36,116 nt of DNA from DAOMNN01 sp964404505. Its GTDB lineage: Bacteria > Pseudomonadota > Gammaproteobacteria > Burkholderiales > Rhodocyclaceae. Below the pieces are notes generated by a model. That model did no database searches. It was given only the letters and a program-made list of their open reading frames with translations, and was not told the DNA's origin. Both the position numbers and the translations under genes were made by a program. Below are positions 8,727 to 16,619 of the stretch, in pieces (position 1 is the stretch's first letter; every line of letters starts with the position of its first letter). The stretch covers positions 1-36,116 of the forward strand of contig CAYOKH010000015.1 in NCBI GenBank assembly GCA_964404505.1. Direction: 5' to 3'.

Positions 8727-9985
8727 CTCCTGGCGGCAGCTCGCTCAGTTATGATGCGGCCCCATCCTTTTCGACACCGCTGCGATTCTTCCTCACCGGA
8801 CCCCTGTTCGGAATTGCGGCCGGCATACTGCTCCTGCTGATGCCGGACCTCCTCGATTCGCGTTGGACCCCCGGTGCGCTGGCCATCACACACCTCATCA
8901 CCCTGGGCTTCATGCTGATGATCATGGTTGGTGCGATGTTCCAGATACTTCCGGTCGTAATCGGCGCCGCCCTGCCGCGGGCCGATCTCCTCGCCCTGCT
9001 TGTGCATGGGAGTCTAGTGGCGGGGACGATCACTCTGAGTTGGGGCCTCGTAAGCATGAACCCCGACGTCCTGCTGGCTGCCGTTGTGCTGCTTGGCTCG
9101 GGATCCGCACTGTTTCTCGCGGCCGCATCCTATGCCCTGTGGAGCGCCCCGATTTCCCAGGCGAGCCAGCGCGACATGCGCCTGGCCCTGATCTCGCTCG
9201 CAATCGCCATCATGCTCGGCCTCGCACTGGCAATGGTCCTCGCGCGCGGACTGCCCCTGCCGCTGTTGTCCCTGCTCAAGCTGCACGTCGGCTGGGCGTG
9301 GCTCGGCGGCGCCGGCATCCTGCTGGCCGCAACGAGCTGGGTGGTCGTGCCGATGTTCCAGATCACTCCGGCGTATCCTGCGCCGATGACCCGGTACTGG
9401 GCAATGACCACGTGCGGCGCGTTGATTGTCTGGAGCGTGGGCGTTCTGCTCGGGCTGTCGACCGTGGAGGGTCTGCTGGTGATCCTCTTGATCCTTCTCG
9501 CAGCGGTCTTCGTCGTCACGACACTCCGCCTGCAACTGCGTTCGCGACGTTCGAACCCCGACGCCACGTTCAGAATGTTCCAGTTCGGCATGCTCAACAT
9601 CACGGCGGGCATAGTAAGTGTTCTCGCTGCGCAGCATTTCGACAGTCCGGTCTTGCCGGTCCTGGCGGGCATCCTCGTCCTTTATGGCGGTTTTGTCAGC
9701 GTCATCGAGGGCATGCTCTACAAGATCGTTCCGTTTCTCGCATGGCTGCATCTGGTGCAGGATGGCATCAAGGCGCCGAACATGCGCAAACTGCAGCCCG
9801 ACACTCCCGTCTGGTGGCACACGCGCGCCCACATGATCGCCGTCGCTGCGCTGACCCTCGCCGCCGTAGTCGGCAATGAGCCCTTGATCAGGGTCTGCGG
9901 GGTTATCGTGGCGTTCGAGTTCGCATGGCTCCTGGTGAACCTCGTGCGCGTCGTGCGCGCCTACCGAGCGGCCAGATCGGCCTGA
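8723..9985 (+). CDS. Polytopic (about 12 TM) membrane protein, haem-copper-oxidase-I-like/NnrS-like
   Basis: A 420-aa, almost wholly hydrophobic protein with about 12 membrane helices. It resembles uncharacterised proteins distantly related to haem-copper oxidase subunit I or NnrS. Two related segments stand out: ITHLITLGF followed by AMFQILP (His57, Gln74) and KLHVGWAWLG followed by PMFQITP (His188, Gln213). This suggests an internal duplication with possible haem- or metal-binding histidines. Its start overlaps the DUF2249 gene (ATGA). Context points to NO or denitrification physiology, but no activity can be assigned. Confidence 0.72.
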   Translation: MTPGGSSLSYDAAPSFSTPLRFFLTGPLFGIAAGILLLLMPDLLDSRWTPGALAITHLITLGFMLMIMVGAMFQILPVVIGAALPRADLLALLVHGSLVAGTITLSWGLVSMNPDVLLAAVVLLGSGSALFLAAASYALWSAPISQASQRDMRLALISLAIAIMLGLALAMVLARGLPLPLLSLLKLHVGWAWLGGAGILLAATSWVVVPMFQITPAYPAPMTRYWAMTTCGALIVWSVGVLLGLSTVEGLLVILLILLAAVFVVTTLRLQLRSRRSNPDATFRMFQFGMLNITAGIVSVLAAQHFDSPVLPVLAGILVLYGGFVSVIEGMLYKIVPFLAWLHLVQDGIKAPNMRKLQPDTPVWWHTRAHMIAVAALTLAAVVGNEPLIRVCGVIVAFEFAWLLVNLVRVVRAYRAARSA

Positions 9986-10036
9986 GGAACGCCACCACCG
10001 GCCAGTCGGGCAATGAATTGCGGTAGCTGTGTGCGG

Positions 10037-10062
10037 CGAACAATTGCCAACTAGTTTGTTCG
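10037..10062. promoter_or_regulatory. 26-bp dyad upstream of the Dnr-like gene
   Basis: CGAACAA (10037-10043) and TTGTTCG (10056-10062) form perfect 7-bp arms around a 12-nt AT-rich centre. The dyad lies 108 nt before the Dnr-like regulator and just after the stop of the membrane-protein gene. No T-run follows, so an operator is more likely than a terminator. It does not match the FNR, NsrR or NarL patterns. Confidence 0.45.
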
Positions 10063-10170
10063 ACCTAATCCCTCCACCATCCGGCGAATGGTCATCACTT
10101 TGACAAAGCCATAGAATCGAGCGGGTTCGGCCGGAAATCTTGATCTTCCACGGCGTAATCGGGAACTGCG

Positions 10171-10941
10171 ATGGGTGGTATCGACTTCAATCTCCAAACC
10201 AGGATGCCCCCGAGGGTGCATCGCGCGGCACCAGAGGTATTGCCCGACATTCACCGGATGCTCGCCGAGATGCCGATCTTGTGCGACATCCATTTCGACA
10301 CTATCGCCCTGCTCGCCAGCGGCACCGAACGGCTCGAACTCCGGCGCAGCGAATCCGTGTTCGACCGCGGTTCCAGTCCTACCGGCCTGTATTTCGTGGT
10401 CTCGGGTGGTGTCAAACTGATGACGCTCGGACCCGACAAGCGCACCCGCGTCGTCGAACTCTTCCAGCCCTGCGGCATGTTCGGTGAGATCGGCGTGTTC
10501 ACGGGCGCTTCCTACCGGACCTGGACACAGACGATCGCACCATCGATTCTCCTCGAAGTCGGTCGGGACTGTGTCCTGACGGCCGTCGACTACGATCACA
10601 AACTGGCTGTCCGGATGTTGTCCGCGGTCACCGCACGCACCCAGCGCCTCATCGACAGCATCAGCTGCACCTCACCGAGTACGGCCGGTGTTCGCGTGGC
10701 CGCTTATATCCTTGAGCTGGCGGATCGTTCCGGCGCCCCCGATGGTCCGATCGTACTCCCCGCCTCCAAGGGGACGATCGCGTCCCTGCTCAACCTGTCG
10801 CAGGAAAGCCTGTCGCGGGTTCTGAGGCGGATGAAGGACGCCGGATTGCTGATGGTGAGCGGGCGCAGAATTTGCATCAGCGACCGGCACGGCCTGACGC
10901 AAATGCTGTGCGGGGATGCCGTTGCGCGCGATGCACTCTGA
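10171..10941 (+). CDS. Crp/Fnr family regulator, Dnr/NnrR type
   Basis: A 256-aa transcription factor with an N-terminal cyclic-nucleotide-binding-like beta-roll (about 40-150), a dimerisation helix and a C-terminal winged helix. The recognition helix contains SQESLSRVLRRMK; the E..SR pattern is that of FNR/Dnr proteins that read TTGA half-sites. There is no N-terminal cysteine cluster for an iron-sulfur centre, so it is more like the NO sensors Dnr/NnrR than FNR itself. It is a natural candidate for the boxes at 7907, 10984 and 35777. The start has only a weak GGGAA ribosome site; Met12 is an alternative. Confidence 0.85.
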   Translation: MGGIDFNLQTRMPPRVHRAAPEVLPDIHRMLAEMPILCDIHFDTIALLASGTERLELRRSESVFDRGSSPTGLYFVVSGGVKLMTLGPDKRTRVVELFQPCGMFGEIGVFTGASYRTWTQTIAPSILLEVGRDCVLTAVDYDHKLAVRMLSAVTARTQRLIDSISCTSPSTAGVRVAAYILELADRSGAPDGPIVLPASKGTIASLLNLSQESLSRVLRRMKDAGLLMVSGRRICISDRHGLTQMLCGDAVARDAL

Positions 10942-10983
10942 ATCGCGCAAGTTCTTGCCGTTGCGAACACGCAAGCGCCCTGA

Positions 10984-10997
10984 TTGACTGCCGTCAA
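10984..10997. promoter_or_regulatory. FNR/Dnr-type box before narXL
   Basis: TTGAC-TGCC-GTCAA is a perfect dyad of the FNR/Dnr type, 101 nt before the narX start. A TATGCT hexamer at 11026-11031 could be the -10 element, which would put the box near -46. It follows the Dnr-like gene by 42 nt, so it could drive narXL under low oxygen or NO. Confidence 0.75.
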
Positions 10998-11098
10998 GGA
11001 CGCGCGGCCCGCATGCCTTCCAAAGTATGCTCTTTCGCCCATGTCCACGTGGGCCGTTGCGAGCGCTCACCCGATCGCCGCATGCTACAGTTGAAGCG

Positions 11099-13078
11099 AT
11101 GACGAGGGACCCTGCGGCCCCACCTCCAGACAAAGCCATGCGCGGCGTGCAGAAGCTATCCACCAAGATCATCGGTATCCTGGTGGCCTTTTTCGTCGTC
11201 GCCCTGACAGCAATCGTATTGACGCTGTCCATCTCATGGAAGCTCGAAGGCAGCGCCGCGGCAATCAACGATACCGGCGCCCTGCGCATCCGTACCTACC
11301 GCATCGCCCATCAACTCGCCCGCGCCGATACCGAGATGCGCGACCCCGCTGCATTCTCGGCCCTGCTCAGGGAGGAACTCGAGGGGATCGAAGGCATCCT
11401 GCGCAGTCTCGCCGAGGGAGATCCCCGGCGTCCGCTCTTCATTCCGCAGGACCGGGGCATTCCCGAAGACGTCCTGCGTTTCACCGACTTCTGGGCGAGC
11501 CGGATACGGCCGATCCTCTTCGTGCTGATCACCGATCCGAACCCGGGGATCCTGCGCCGAACCATGCGCGACATGGACCGCAACGTGCGCACCTTCGTCG
11601 ATAGCGTCAATGCCACCGTATTCAAGATGGAACAGAGCCATGTGCGCAAGCTCAACATCCTGCGCGCCTCGCAGACCCTGCTTATCGTCCTCGCGCTGAT
11701 CGGCACTGCCATCCTCATCCGTTTCTTCTTCTCGCTCGTGGTCCGTCCGGTGAACGAGCTGAGCAAGGGTATGCGGCGAATGGAACAGGAGGATTTCACG
11801 GCACGCGTGCCGATTCTCACCCGGGACGAATTCGGCGAGCTGTCCGAAGGATTCAACAAGATGGCCGCCCATCTCCAGGACCTGTATGCGAACCTGGAAG
11901 AGCGCGTGGCGGACAAGACCCGGAGCCTGACGACCAAGAACCGGGAGCTGGAGATCCTGTACGCAGCGAGCGGTTTTCTTCACGAACCGAACGACATTGA
12001 CAGCCTGTGCCGAGGATTTCTCGAACACGTGCAGAACACCCTCGGCGCCGCCGCGAGTTCGGTGCGCCTGCTCGATCCTGAATCCGAGAATCTCTACATC
12101 ACCGTTTCAGAGGGCCTGAACGAGCGTTTTCTCGATCACGAGGCGGTGTTGTCGTGCGGAAGCTGTCTATGCGCCGAAGCTGCACGACGCAATGTCACGA
12201 TCCTGGTGGATGTCGATCGGCCGAACGCTCCGATGCAGCTGAACACCTGCCGTGCGGCGGGTTTCCGCGCCGTGTCGGTGGCGACGATCACAGCCAACAA
12301 GCGACCGATCGGCGTATTCAACCTGTACTTCACGGATCCCCGTCGGCTGGACGAATCCGACGAGCAACTACTCGGCACGCTGGGCCAGCAACTCGGCACT
12401 GCGATCGAAAGTCTGAGACTGCAGGCGCGCGCGCGCGAACTGGCCGTGTTCGAGGAGCGAAATCTGATCGCCCGCGAACTGCACGATTCCATTGCGCAGG
12501 GCCTCGCCTTCCTCAACCTTCAGGTGCAGCTTCTCGAACAGGCCCTCAAGTCCGGCGACACGGCCGAGATGGAAGGCATTCTGGCCATGATCCGCAGAGG
12601 CGTGCAGGAGAGTTACGATGACGTGCGCGAACTGATGGTGCACTTCCGCGCCCGGGTGGATGAACAGGATCTCGACTCCGCGATAGAGGCGGCGCTTGGA
12701 CGACTTGCACAGCAGACCGGGATCGCGACCCACTTCGACGTTCAGGGGGACGGCGCCCCGCTTGAGCCGGAGACTGAAACCCAGATGCTTTATATCGTGC
12801 TCGAGGCGCTTTCCAATATACGCAAGCACGCCCAGGCACGCTCCGTCACCGTCCGCTTGCGTCGCAGCATGGACGGCTTGTCGGTTAGCGTGCGGGATGA
12901 CGGCATCGGTTTCGACGAGATCGATGCCTCGCCCGACGAACAGCAGATTCACATCGGCCTGGAGATCATGCGCGAGCGGGCAATGCGCATCGGGGGTCGC
13001 TTTGCCGTACGCTCGTCACGCGGCCGTGGCAGCGAGCTCCGCCTTGAAGTACCCAGAACGCACGAGGAGACGAACTGA
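11099..13078 (+). CDS. narX: Nitrate/nitrite sensor histidine kinase
   Basis: A 659-aa membrane kinase. Helix 1 is at about 23-45, then a periplasmic domain beginning with the nitrate-binding P-box (AAAINDTGALRIRTYRIA, about 53-70), helix 2 at about 193-213, a HAMP domain and a GAF-like domain (about 285-440). The NarX-type dimerisation domain has the phosphorylated His462 in ARELHDSIAQGL, and the C-terminal ATPase has DDGIGFD. The GAF region has clustered cysteines (Cys353, 356, 358 and 384). The stop overlaps the narL start by one base (TGATG). The start at 11099 is the best of several Met codons; Met14 (11138) is possible. Confidence 0.92.
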   Translation: MTRDPAAPPPDKAMRGVQKLSTKIIGILVAFFVVALTAIVLTLSISWKLEGSAAAINDTGALRIRTYRIAHQLARADTEMRDPAAFSALLREELEGIEGILRSLAEGDPRRPLFIPQDRGIPEDVLRFTDFWASRIRPILFVLITDPNPGILRRTMRDMDRNVRTFVDSVNATVFKMEQSHVRKLNILRASQTLLIVLALIGTAILIRFFFSLVVRPVNELSKGMRRMEQEDFTARVPILTRDEFGELSEGFNKMAAHLQDLYANLEERVADKTRSLTTKNRELEILYAASGFLHEPNDIDSLCRGFLEHVQNTLGAAASSVRLLDPESENLYITVSEGLNERFLDHEAVLSCGSCLCAEAARRNVTILVDVDRPNAPMQLNTCRAAGFRAVSVATITANKRPIGVFNLYFTDPRRLDESDEQLLGTLGQQLGTAIESLRLQARARELAVFEERNLIARELHDSIAQGLAFLNLQVQLLEQALKSGDTAEMEGILAMIRRGVQESYDDVRELMVHFRARVDEQDLDSAIEAALGRLAQQTGIATHFDVQGDGAPLEPETETQMLYIVLEALSNIRKHAQARSVTVRLRRSMDGLSVSVRDDGIGFDEIDASPDEQQIHIGLEIMRERAMRIGGRFAVRSSRGRGSELRLEVPRTHEETN

Positions 13079-13755
13079 TGTCCAAACCCATTCGCGTGTT
13101 GCTCGTAGACGACCATGCCCTGTTTCGCAGCGGAATCCGGTCGTTGCTGCAACGCCATCCGGAGTTCGAGGTTGTTGGAGAAGCCGGGGACGGCATGGAA
13201 GGTGTGAAGCGTGCGGGCCAGTTGCGTCCGGATGTCGTATTGCTCGACCTGCACATGCCCGGACTGTCGGGGCGTGAAACAGCGCAGATGATCACGAAGG
13301 AGGTACCGGAATCCCATGTATTGATGCTGACGGTCTCCGAAGAAGCAGACGACCTGCTCGCAACGCTGCGCGCGGGGGCTTCGGGCTACCTGCTCAAGAA
13401 CATCGCCGCCGACACCCTCATCGCGGCGATTCGCACGGCCGCCCAGGGCGAATCGGTCGTTTCCCCGCACATGATGGCTAAACTCCTCCGGAGCGTCGGC
13501 ACCGATTCCGCCCGTGGCGCTATCGGTGGGGCGCGAACATTAGACCGTGACAGACTGACGCCACGCGAACGCGAAATTCTCGGCTTCATAGCGCGTGGTC
13601 AGAGCAACAAGGAGATCGCGCGTGAACTGGCCGTGGCGGAGAGCACAGTGAAGATCCACGTCCAGAACATGCTGCGCAAGCTCAATCTCTCGAGCCGCGT
13701 TCAGGCAGCCGTCTATGCGGTCGAGAACGGCATCGGGCAGTCTCCGGACGCTTGA
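13078..13755 (+). CDS. narL: Nitrate/nitrite response regulator, NarL family
   Basis: A 225-aa response regulator. The receiver domain has the acidic pair at residues 11-12, the phospho-acceptor Asp57 in LLDLHMPG and the conserved Lys in GYLLKN. A linker leads to a LuxR-type helix-turn-helix (LTPREREILGFIARGQSNKEIA onward). A GAGGAG ribosome site lies inside the end of narX. Coupling to narX makes a NarXL pair almost certain. The expected target is nitrate-responsive control of denitrification genes, none of which apart from the probable nosZ lies in the window. Confidence 0.92.
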   Translation: MSKPIRVLLVDDHALFRSGIRSLLQRHPEFEVVGEAGDGMEGVKRAGQLRPDVVLLDLHMPGLSGRETAQMITKEVPESHVLMLTVSEEADDLLATLRAGASGYLLKNIAADTLIAAIRTAAQGESVVSPHMMAKLLRSVGTDSARGAIGGARTLDRDRLTPREREILGFIARGQSNKEIARELAVAESTVKIHVQNMLRKLNLSSRVQAAVYAVENGIGQSPDA

Positions 13756-13778
13756 GTGGCGCAAACGTCAATCGCCAC
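13756..13778. terminator. Inverted repeat after narL
   Basis: GTGGCG and CGCCAC, separated by 11 nt, begin right after the narL stop codon, between two convergent genes. There is no T-run, so a Rho-independent terminator is only possible; an mRNA-end hairpin is the safer reading. Confidence 0.4.
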
Positions 13779-13825
13779 GACGTGAGGGGGGCAGAACCCT
13801 TTCAGGCTGCTCGATCAGGAACCGC

Positions 13826-14380
13826 TCACTCGCGAGCGTCAGTGCCAATCCTGCGACGCAGGCTCTCGTAGCGTCGTGCCACGGCCTCCGAGGCGAACAC
13901 GGGATCGACCTGGTAAGGAGCGAGTCGCTCGATTTCGGCCCAATCCGCATCGTCGAGGAGTTCCAGCGCCAACGGGAATATCCGGCTCTCTTCGTGCTCC
14001 ATGTGATCGCGGAAATAATCGATATACGCCCGCGCAGCTTTCTCGACTCTGTCACGGGGCAGCATCGCGCCATCCACAACGGCCTGCAGTTCCTCGAGCA
14101 GGCTCGTGCCGCTTTGCCTCAGCACGACGTGCTGTTCCATCAAACTGCGCACTTCCTTGCGTGTGCCGTCATCGACGTCCGCTATGCGGTTGAAGACCAG
14201 ATCCTCCTTTGGATGATGGAAGACGTCCGGGTAATGCGTCATGTAGTACATGATATCGAGCATCAAGCCGTAGTCGGGCGTCTGCGAATGACGGAACAAG
14301 GCGATCTCGGCCTCCAGGAGATCCAGAAGTCTGTCAAAGTGAATATGATCGTCCTTCCAAGTCTCTACGATCGACGCCAT
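13826..14380 (-). CDS. Hemerythrin HHE domain protein (copy 2)
   Basis: A 184-aa soluble protein of the hemerythrin-like fold. Putative iron ligands are in DDHIHFDRLL, HYPDVFHHPKEDLVF, LMEQHVVLRQ and FRDHMEHEESRIFP. An AGGAGG ribosome site lies seven nt before the ATG. It resembles the longer hemerythrin proteins of denitrifiers rather than copies 1 and 3. It lies between narL (convergent) and the NnrS gene (same strand, 144 nt upstream) and may be transcribed alone or from the NnrS operon. A TTGACT half-site lies in its leader, without a partner half. Confidence 0.87.
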   Translation of the reverse strand: MASIVETWKDDHIHFDRLLDLLEAEIALFRHSQTPDYGLMLDIMYYMTHYPDVFHHPKEDLVFNRIADVDDGTRKEVRSLMEQHVVLRQSGTSLLEELQAVVDGAMLPRDRVEKAARAYIDYFRDHMEHEESRIFPLALELLDDADWAEIERLAPYQVDPVFASEAVARRYESLRRRIGTDARE

Positions 14381-14524
14381 CTTCGGAATCCTCCTGCGGT
14401 GAAGCGCCAGAACTACGGCCCGGATCAGTCAACGCCACACGCCACGATGAATGCGACATCGACCCATTTCCCCGATCCGACGGTTACCGCTTCAGCCTAG
14501 TCCATGCAGCCCGGTTGTCCAGCC

Positions 14525-15721
14525 CTATGGCTGCCCGTCCGCGCGCGGACGAACAAGCCAGGGACCGAACCGGAACACGAACAGGGCCAGGGCGGCAGAG
14601 AAGCACAGGCCGCTCGCGATGAGCGCCAACGGTGCCAGAGCAAACGGCAGCGTGGAGGACAGTCGCAGCACGGCCGCGGTCAATACCAGCCAGAATGCGA
14701 GCGTAAGCTGCGGGGGGGTCTCTAGGGTCCGCCCCGTGTGCCCGAGGGCGGTTCGCGTCATCATGCCCAGCGTCAGCAATCCGACGCCACCGACAGCGAT
14801 ACTGTGCAGCGCCGTACTGGTCGCCAACGGCCACAGCGCGTTCGCCAGCGCATACAGCGCGACGCCGAAAGCGGTAAATGCGTAGCCCGCGAACAAGACC
14901 CACAGCAACGGTCGCGATGCGACACCGGGATGCCACCAGCGCACCAACTGGACGAGATTCGTCGCTCCACCCACCAGCCCGAGCGCCGCACTCAGCAGGA
15001 CGGGACCGCCAACCGCAATCACCAGGGCCATTGCCAGCGGAGCCGCAACTGCGATGAAGCTTACGGCGCGCCCGTTGACGACTTGGGGAATCCGCAGCGC
15101 ACGACTGGTGAAAAACGCGATCACGCGCATGCCCATGAAAAAGATCACCGAGGAGACGATGAGCAATCCCACGTGGAGCATGTGTCGCGGATCGAGTGCG
15201 AGATGTCCGGCCACTGACAGATGGAATACGAGATTCGCCGCGGCAAACGCAAGCAAGAGGAACGGCACGACGTAGTTGCGCACATTGCGCGTTCGAACGA
15301 CCGGTACTGCTACGAATACGGCGGCTGCGACAAAGAACAGCACCGACAGTGTCCCGCCCCAAAGGGCGGAGTCCGGAACCGCGAGCAAGACTATGCGCGC
15401 GAGCAGCCAAAGCGCCGTCAGTGCCGCCAGTGGCGCACCGCGCAGCGGCGACTGACCGGTCCAGGTCGCGACCGCGGTCAGCAGAAAGCCGACGATGATT
15501 GCGCCGGCATAACCCCAGATCATCTCGTGGCCGTGCCACAGGAAACCTGGCAAGGCACGCGTCCCGCCAATGCCGAAAGCCCATGCCAGAATGAACAGCG
15601 CCGCCTGGATTGCCGCAAGCAGGTAGAACGGCCGAAAGGCCATGGAGAAAAACGCTTGCCAGCCCGGCTGCCGATCCACCGTTCGTGCAAGCGGTTCATC
15701 GATCCGGAACAGTGCGGCCAT
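14525..15721 (-). CDS. nnrS: NnrS family membrane protein
   Basis: A 398-aa protein with about 12 membrane helices and the clear NnrS signatures: WHGHEMIWGYAGAIIVGFLL near the start of the second third, and HSIAVGGVGLLTLGMMTRTA followed by LGHTGR towards the end. NnrS proteins are haem- and copper-containing membrane proteins linked to nitrosative stress relief. The start at 15721 puts a GGGAATT ribosome site in position; the frame runs on to 15775 inside the hemerythrin gene. It follows the hemerythrin stop by two nt, as the third gene of an operon with DUF2249 and hemerythrin. Confidence 0.92.
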   Translation of the reverse strand: MAALFRIDEPLARTVDRQPGWQAFFSMAFRPFYLLAAIQAALFILAWAFGIGGTRALPGFLWHGHEMIWGYAGAIIVGFLLTAVATWTGQSPLRGAPLAALTALWLLARIVLLAVPDSALWGGTLSVLFFVAAAVFVAVPVVRTRNVRNYVVPFLLLAFAAANLVFHLSVAGHLALDPRHMLHVGLLIVSSVIFFMGMRVIAFFTSRALRIPQVVNGRAVSFIAVAAPLAMALVIAVGGPVLLSAALGLVGGATNLVQLVRWWHPGVASRPLLWVLFAGYAFTAFGVALYALANALWPLATSTALHSIAVGGVGLLTLGMMTRTALGHTGRTLETPPQLTLAFWLVLTAAVLRLSSTLPFALAPLALIASGLCFSAALALFVFRFGPWLVRPRADGQP

Positions 15722-15723
15722 CG

Positions 15724-16191
15724 TCAATTCCCGCCCAGATTCACACTGTGCATTGCGGCCCTGCCGTACATCCACACGGGGGCATCAGGACTGAATCCGG
15801 GGTCGCGCCCGGGTACGGACTCATTGTCCGCCCAATAGGACTCCAGCCAGGGAAACATCTCGCGCTCCTCGAACCGCACATGAGCCTCCAGCAATGCCCC
15901 GAGCCGCTCCATCCCGTGCCCGTCGAGGGCTTCAACGATCATCGCCCTGAGCTCTACATGCTCGGAACAGAGGCGTTCGGCAAGATCGGCGCGGCCGCAG
16001 TGCCAGAGCACCGGGAGCAGTCCGACTTCTTCCTCGTCGAAGTGGAACTCGAGATCGAGACGAAGCCCACGGAGCGCTTCCGCTGCAAGGTCGCGCGCGC
16101 TCGGGGACGACGCGCGCTGCAACCGGCGTGCCAGCTTCAGGGCGGTATGATGCTCACGCGAGAGTTCCAGCAGTCTTCCATCTCTCTTCAT
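15724..16191 (-). CDS. Hemerythrin HHE domain protein (copy 3)
   Basis: A 155-aa hemerythrin-like protein. Candidate ligands are in LSREHHTALKL, LEFHFDEEEVGLLPVL, CSEHVELRAMI and AHVRFEEREMFPWLE. The C-terminal tail after about residue 125 is proline- and glycine-rich and outside the domain. It lies 10 nt after the DUF2249 stop and 2 nt before NnrS, so the three must be co-expressed. The likely role is binding NO or oxygen, or iron delivery under nitrosative stress. Confidence 0.87.
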   Translation of the reverse strand: MKRDGRLLELSREHHTALKLARRLQRASSPSARDLAAEALRGLRLDLEFHFDEEEVGLLPVLWHCGRADLAERLCSEHVELRAMIVEALDGHGMERLGALLEAHVRFEEREMFPWLESYWADNESVPGRDPGFSPDAPVWMYGRAAMHSVNLGGN

Positions 16192-16201
16192 TGCGTCATC
16201 C

Positions 16202-16462
16202 TCAGCCCGCGATCAGGAAATCGATGACGACTCCGTCCGGGCTCTTCGAGACGTATTCGAAACGAACCGCATCGCCGTAGCGCGTGCCGATCTGCTGAAG
16301 CAGAGGCAACGGATCGTGGTCGTTGTGAAAGCGCATCGTCTCCCCCGGCCCCAGAGCCTCGAGCGCACCGAAGATGGCTGCATGGCGGAAGCGCTTTGCG
16401 ATTCCGGATGCATCGAACACGTACGGGGGATTTCCGGCGAGAGGAAGGTGGCAGGCGTGCAT
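16202..16462 (-). CDS. DUF2249 domain small protein (copy 2)
   Basis: An 86-aa protein with the classic DUF2249 pattern: RFRHAAIFGALEALGPGETM followed by NDHDPLPLLQQI and an FEY strand near the end. Its function is unknown. GGAGA lies about nine nt before the ATG. It is the first gene of the DUF2249-hemerythrin-NnrS operon, preceded by a promoter with an NsrR-like operator and divergent from nsrR. Confidence 0.85.
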   Translation of the reverse strand: MHACHLPLAGNPPYVFDASGIAKRFRHAAIFGALEALGPGETMRFHNDHDPLPLLQQIGTRYGDAVRFEYVSKSPDGVVIDFLIAG

Positions 16463-16510
16463 GTGTATATCTCCGGTAATGATGCGATCAGGAATCAGGC
16501 GCAGCTCCTG

Positions 16511-16533
16511 AAGATGAATATATTATGAGACTT
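16511..16533. promoter_or_regulatory. NsrR-like operator
   Basis: This 23-bp site begins AAGATG and ends GACTT, matching about 14 of 23 positions of the AAGATGC/GCATCTT type NsrR consensus. It covers the -10 element of the minus-strand promoter, where a repressor would block RNA polymerase, and lies beside the nsrR gene. The match is moderate, so position and context carry much of the weight. Confidence 0.5.
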
Positions 16534-16545
16534 TCTAAGAGTCAA
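16517..16545 (-). promoter_or_regulatory. Sigma-70 promoter of the DUF2249-hemerythrin-nnrS operon
   Basis: On the minus strand, TTGACT (16540-16545) and TATATT (16517-16522) are separated by exactly 17 nt. Transcription should start near 16510, giving a leader of about 48 nt. The NsrR-like site overlaps the -10 and reaches the start point. Confidence 0.7.
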
Positions 16546-16573
16546 CTTCTATGAATCTTTAAGACAATCGCCC

Positions 16574-16579
16574 TATAAT
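16574..16579 (+). promoter_or_regulatory. Probable -10 element of nsrR
   Basis: A consensus TATAAT lies 40 nt before the nsrR start codon. No good -35 is seen at 16-18 nt upstream, so activation or a weak promoter is possible. Confidence 0.45.
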
Positions 16580-16619
16580 GTCCGGGCGGTCACCAAGTCC
16601 GCAGCCTGGAGTCAATCAG

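Noticed and set aside
14391..14440. TTGACT half-site before hemerythrin copy 2 as an FNR box
   Set aside because: The second half-site is missing: the sequence continues GATCCGGG on the minus strand rather than ending GTCAA.
15724..15838. Plus-strand open frames across the NnrS/hemerythrin junction
   Set aside because: The minus-strand genes here have clear family motifs and a two-nt gap; the plus-strand frames are shadows.
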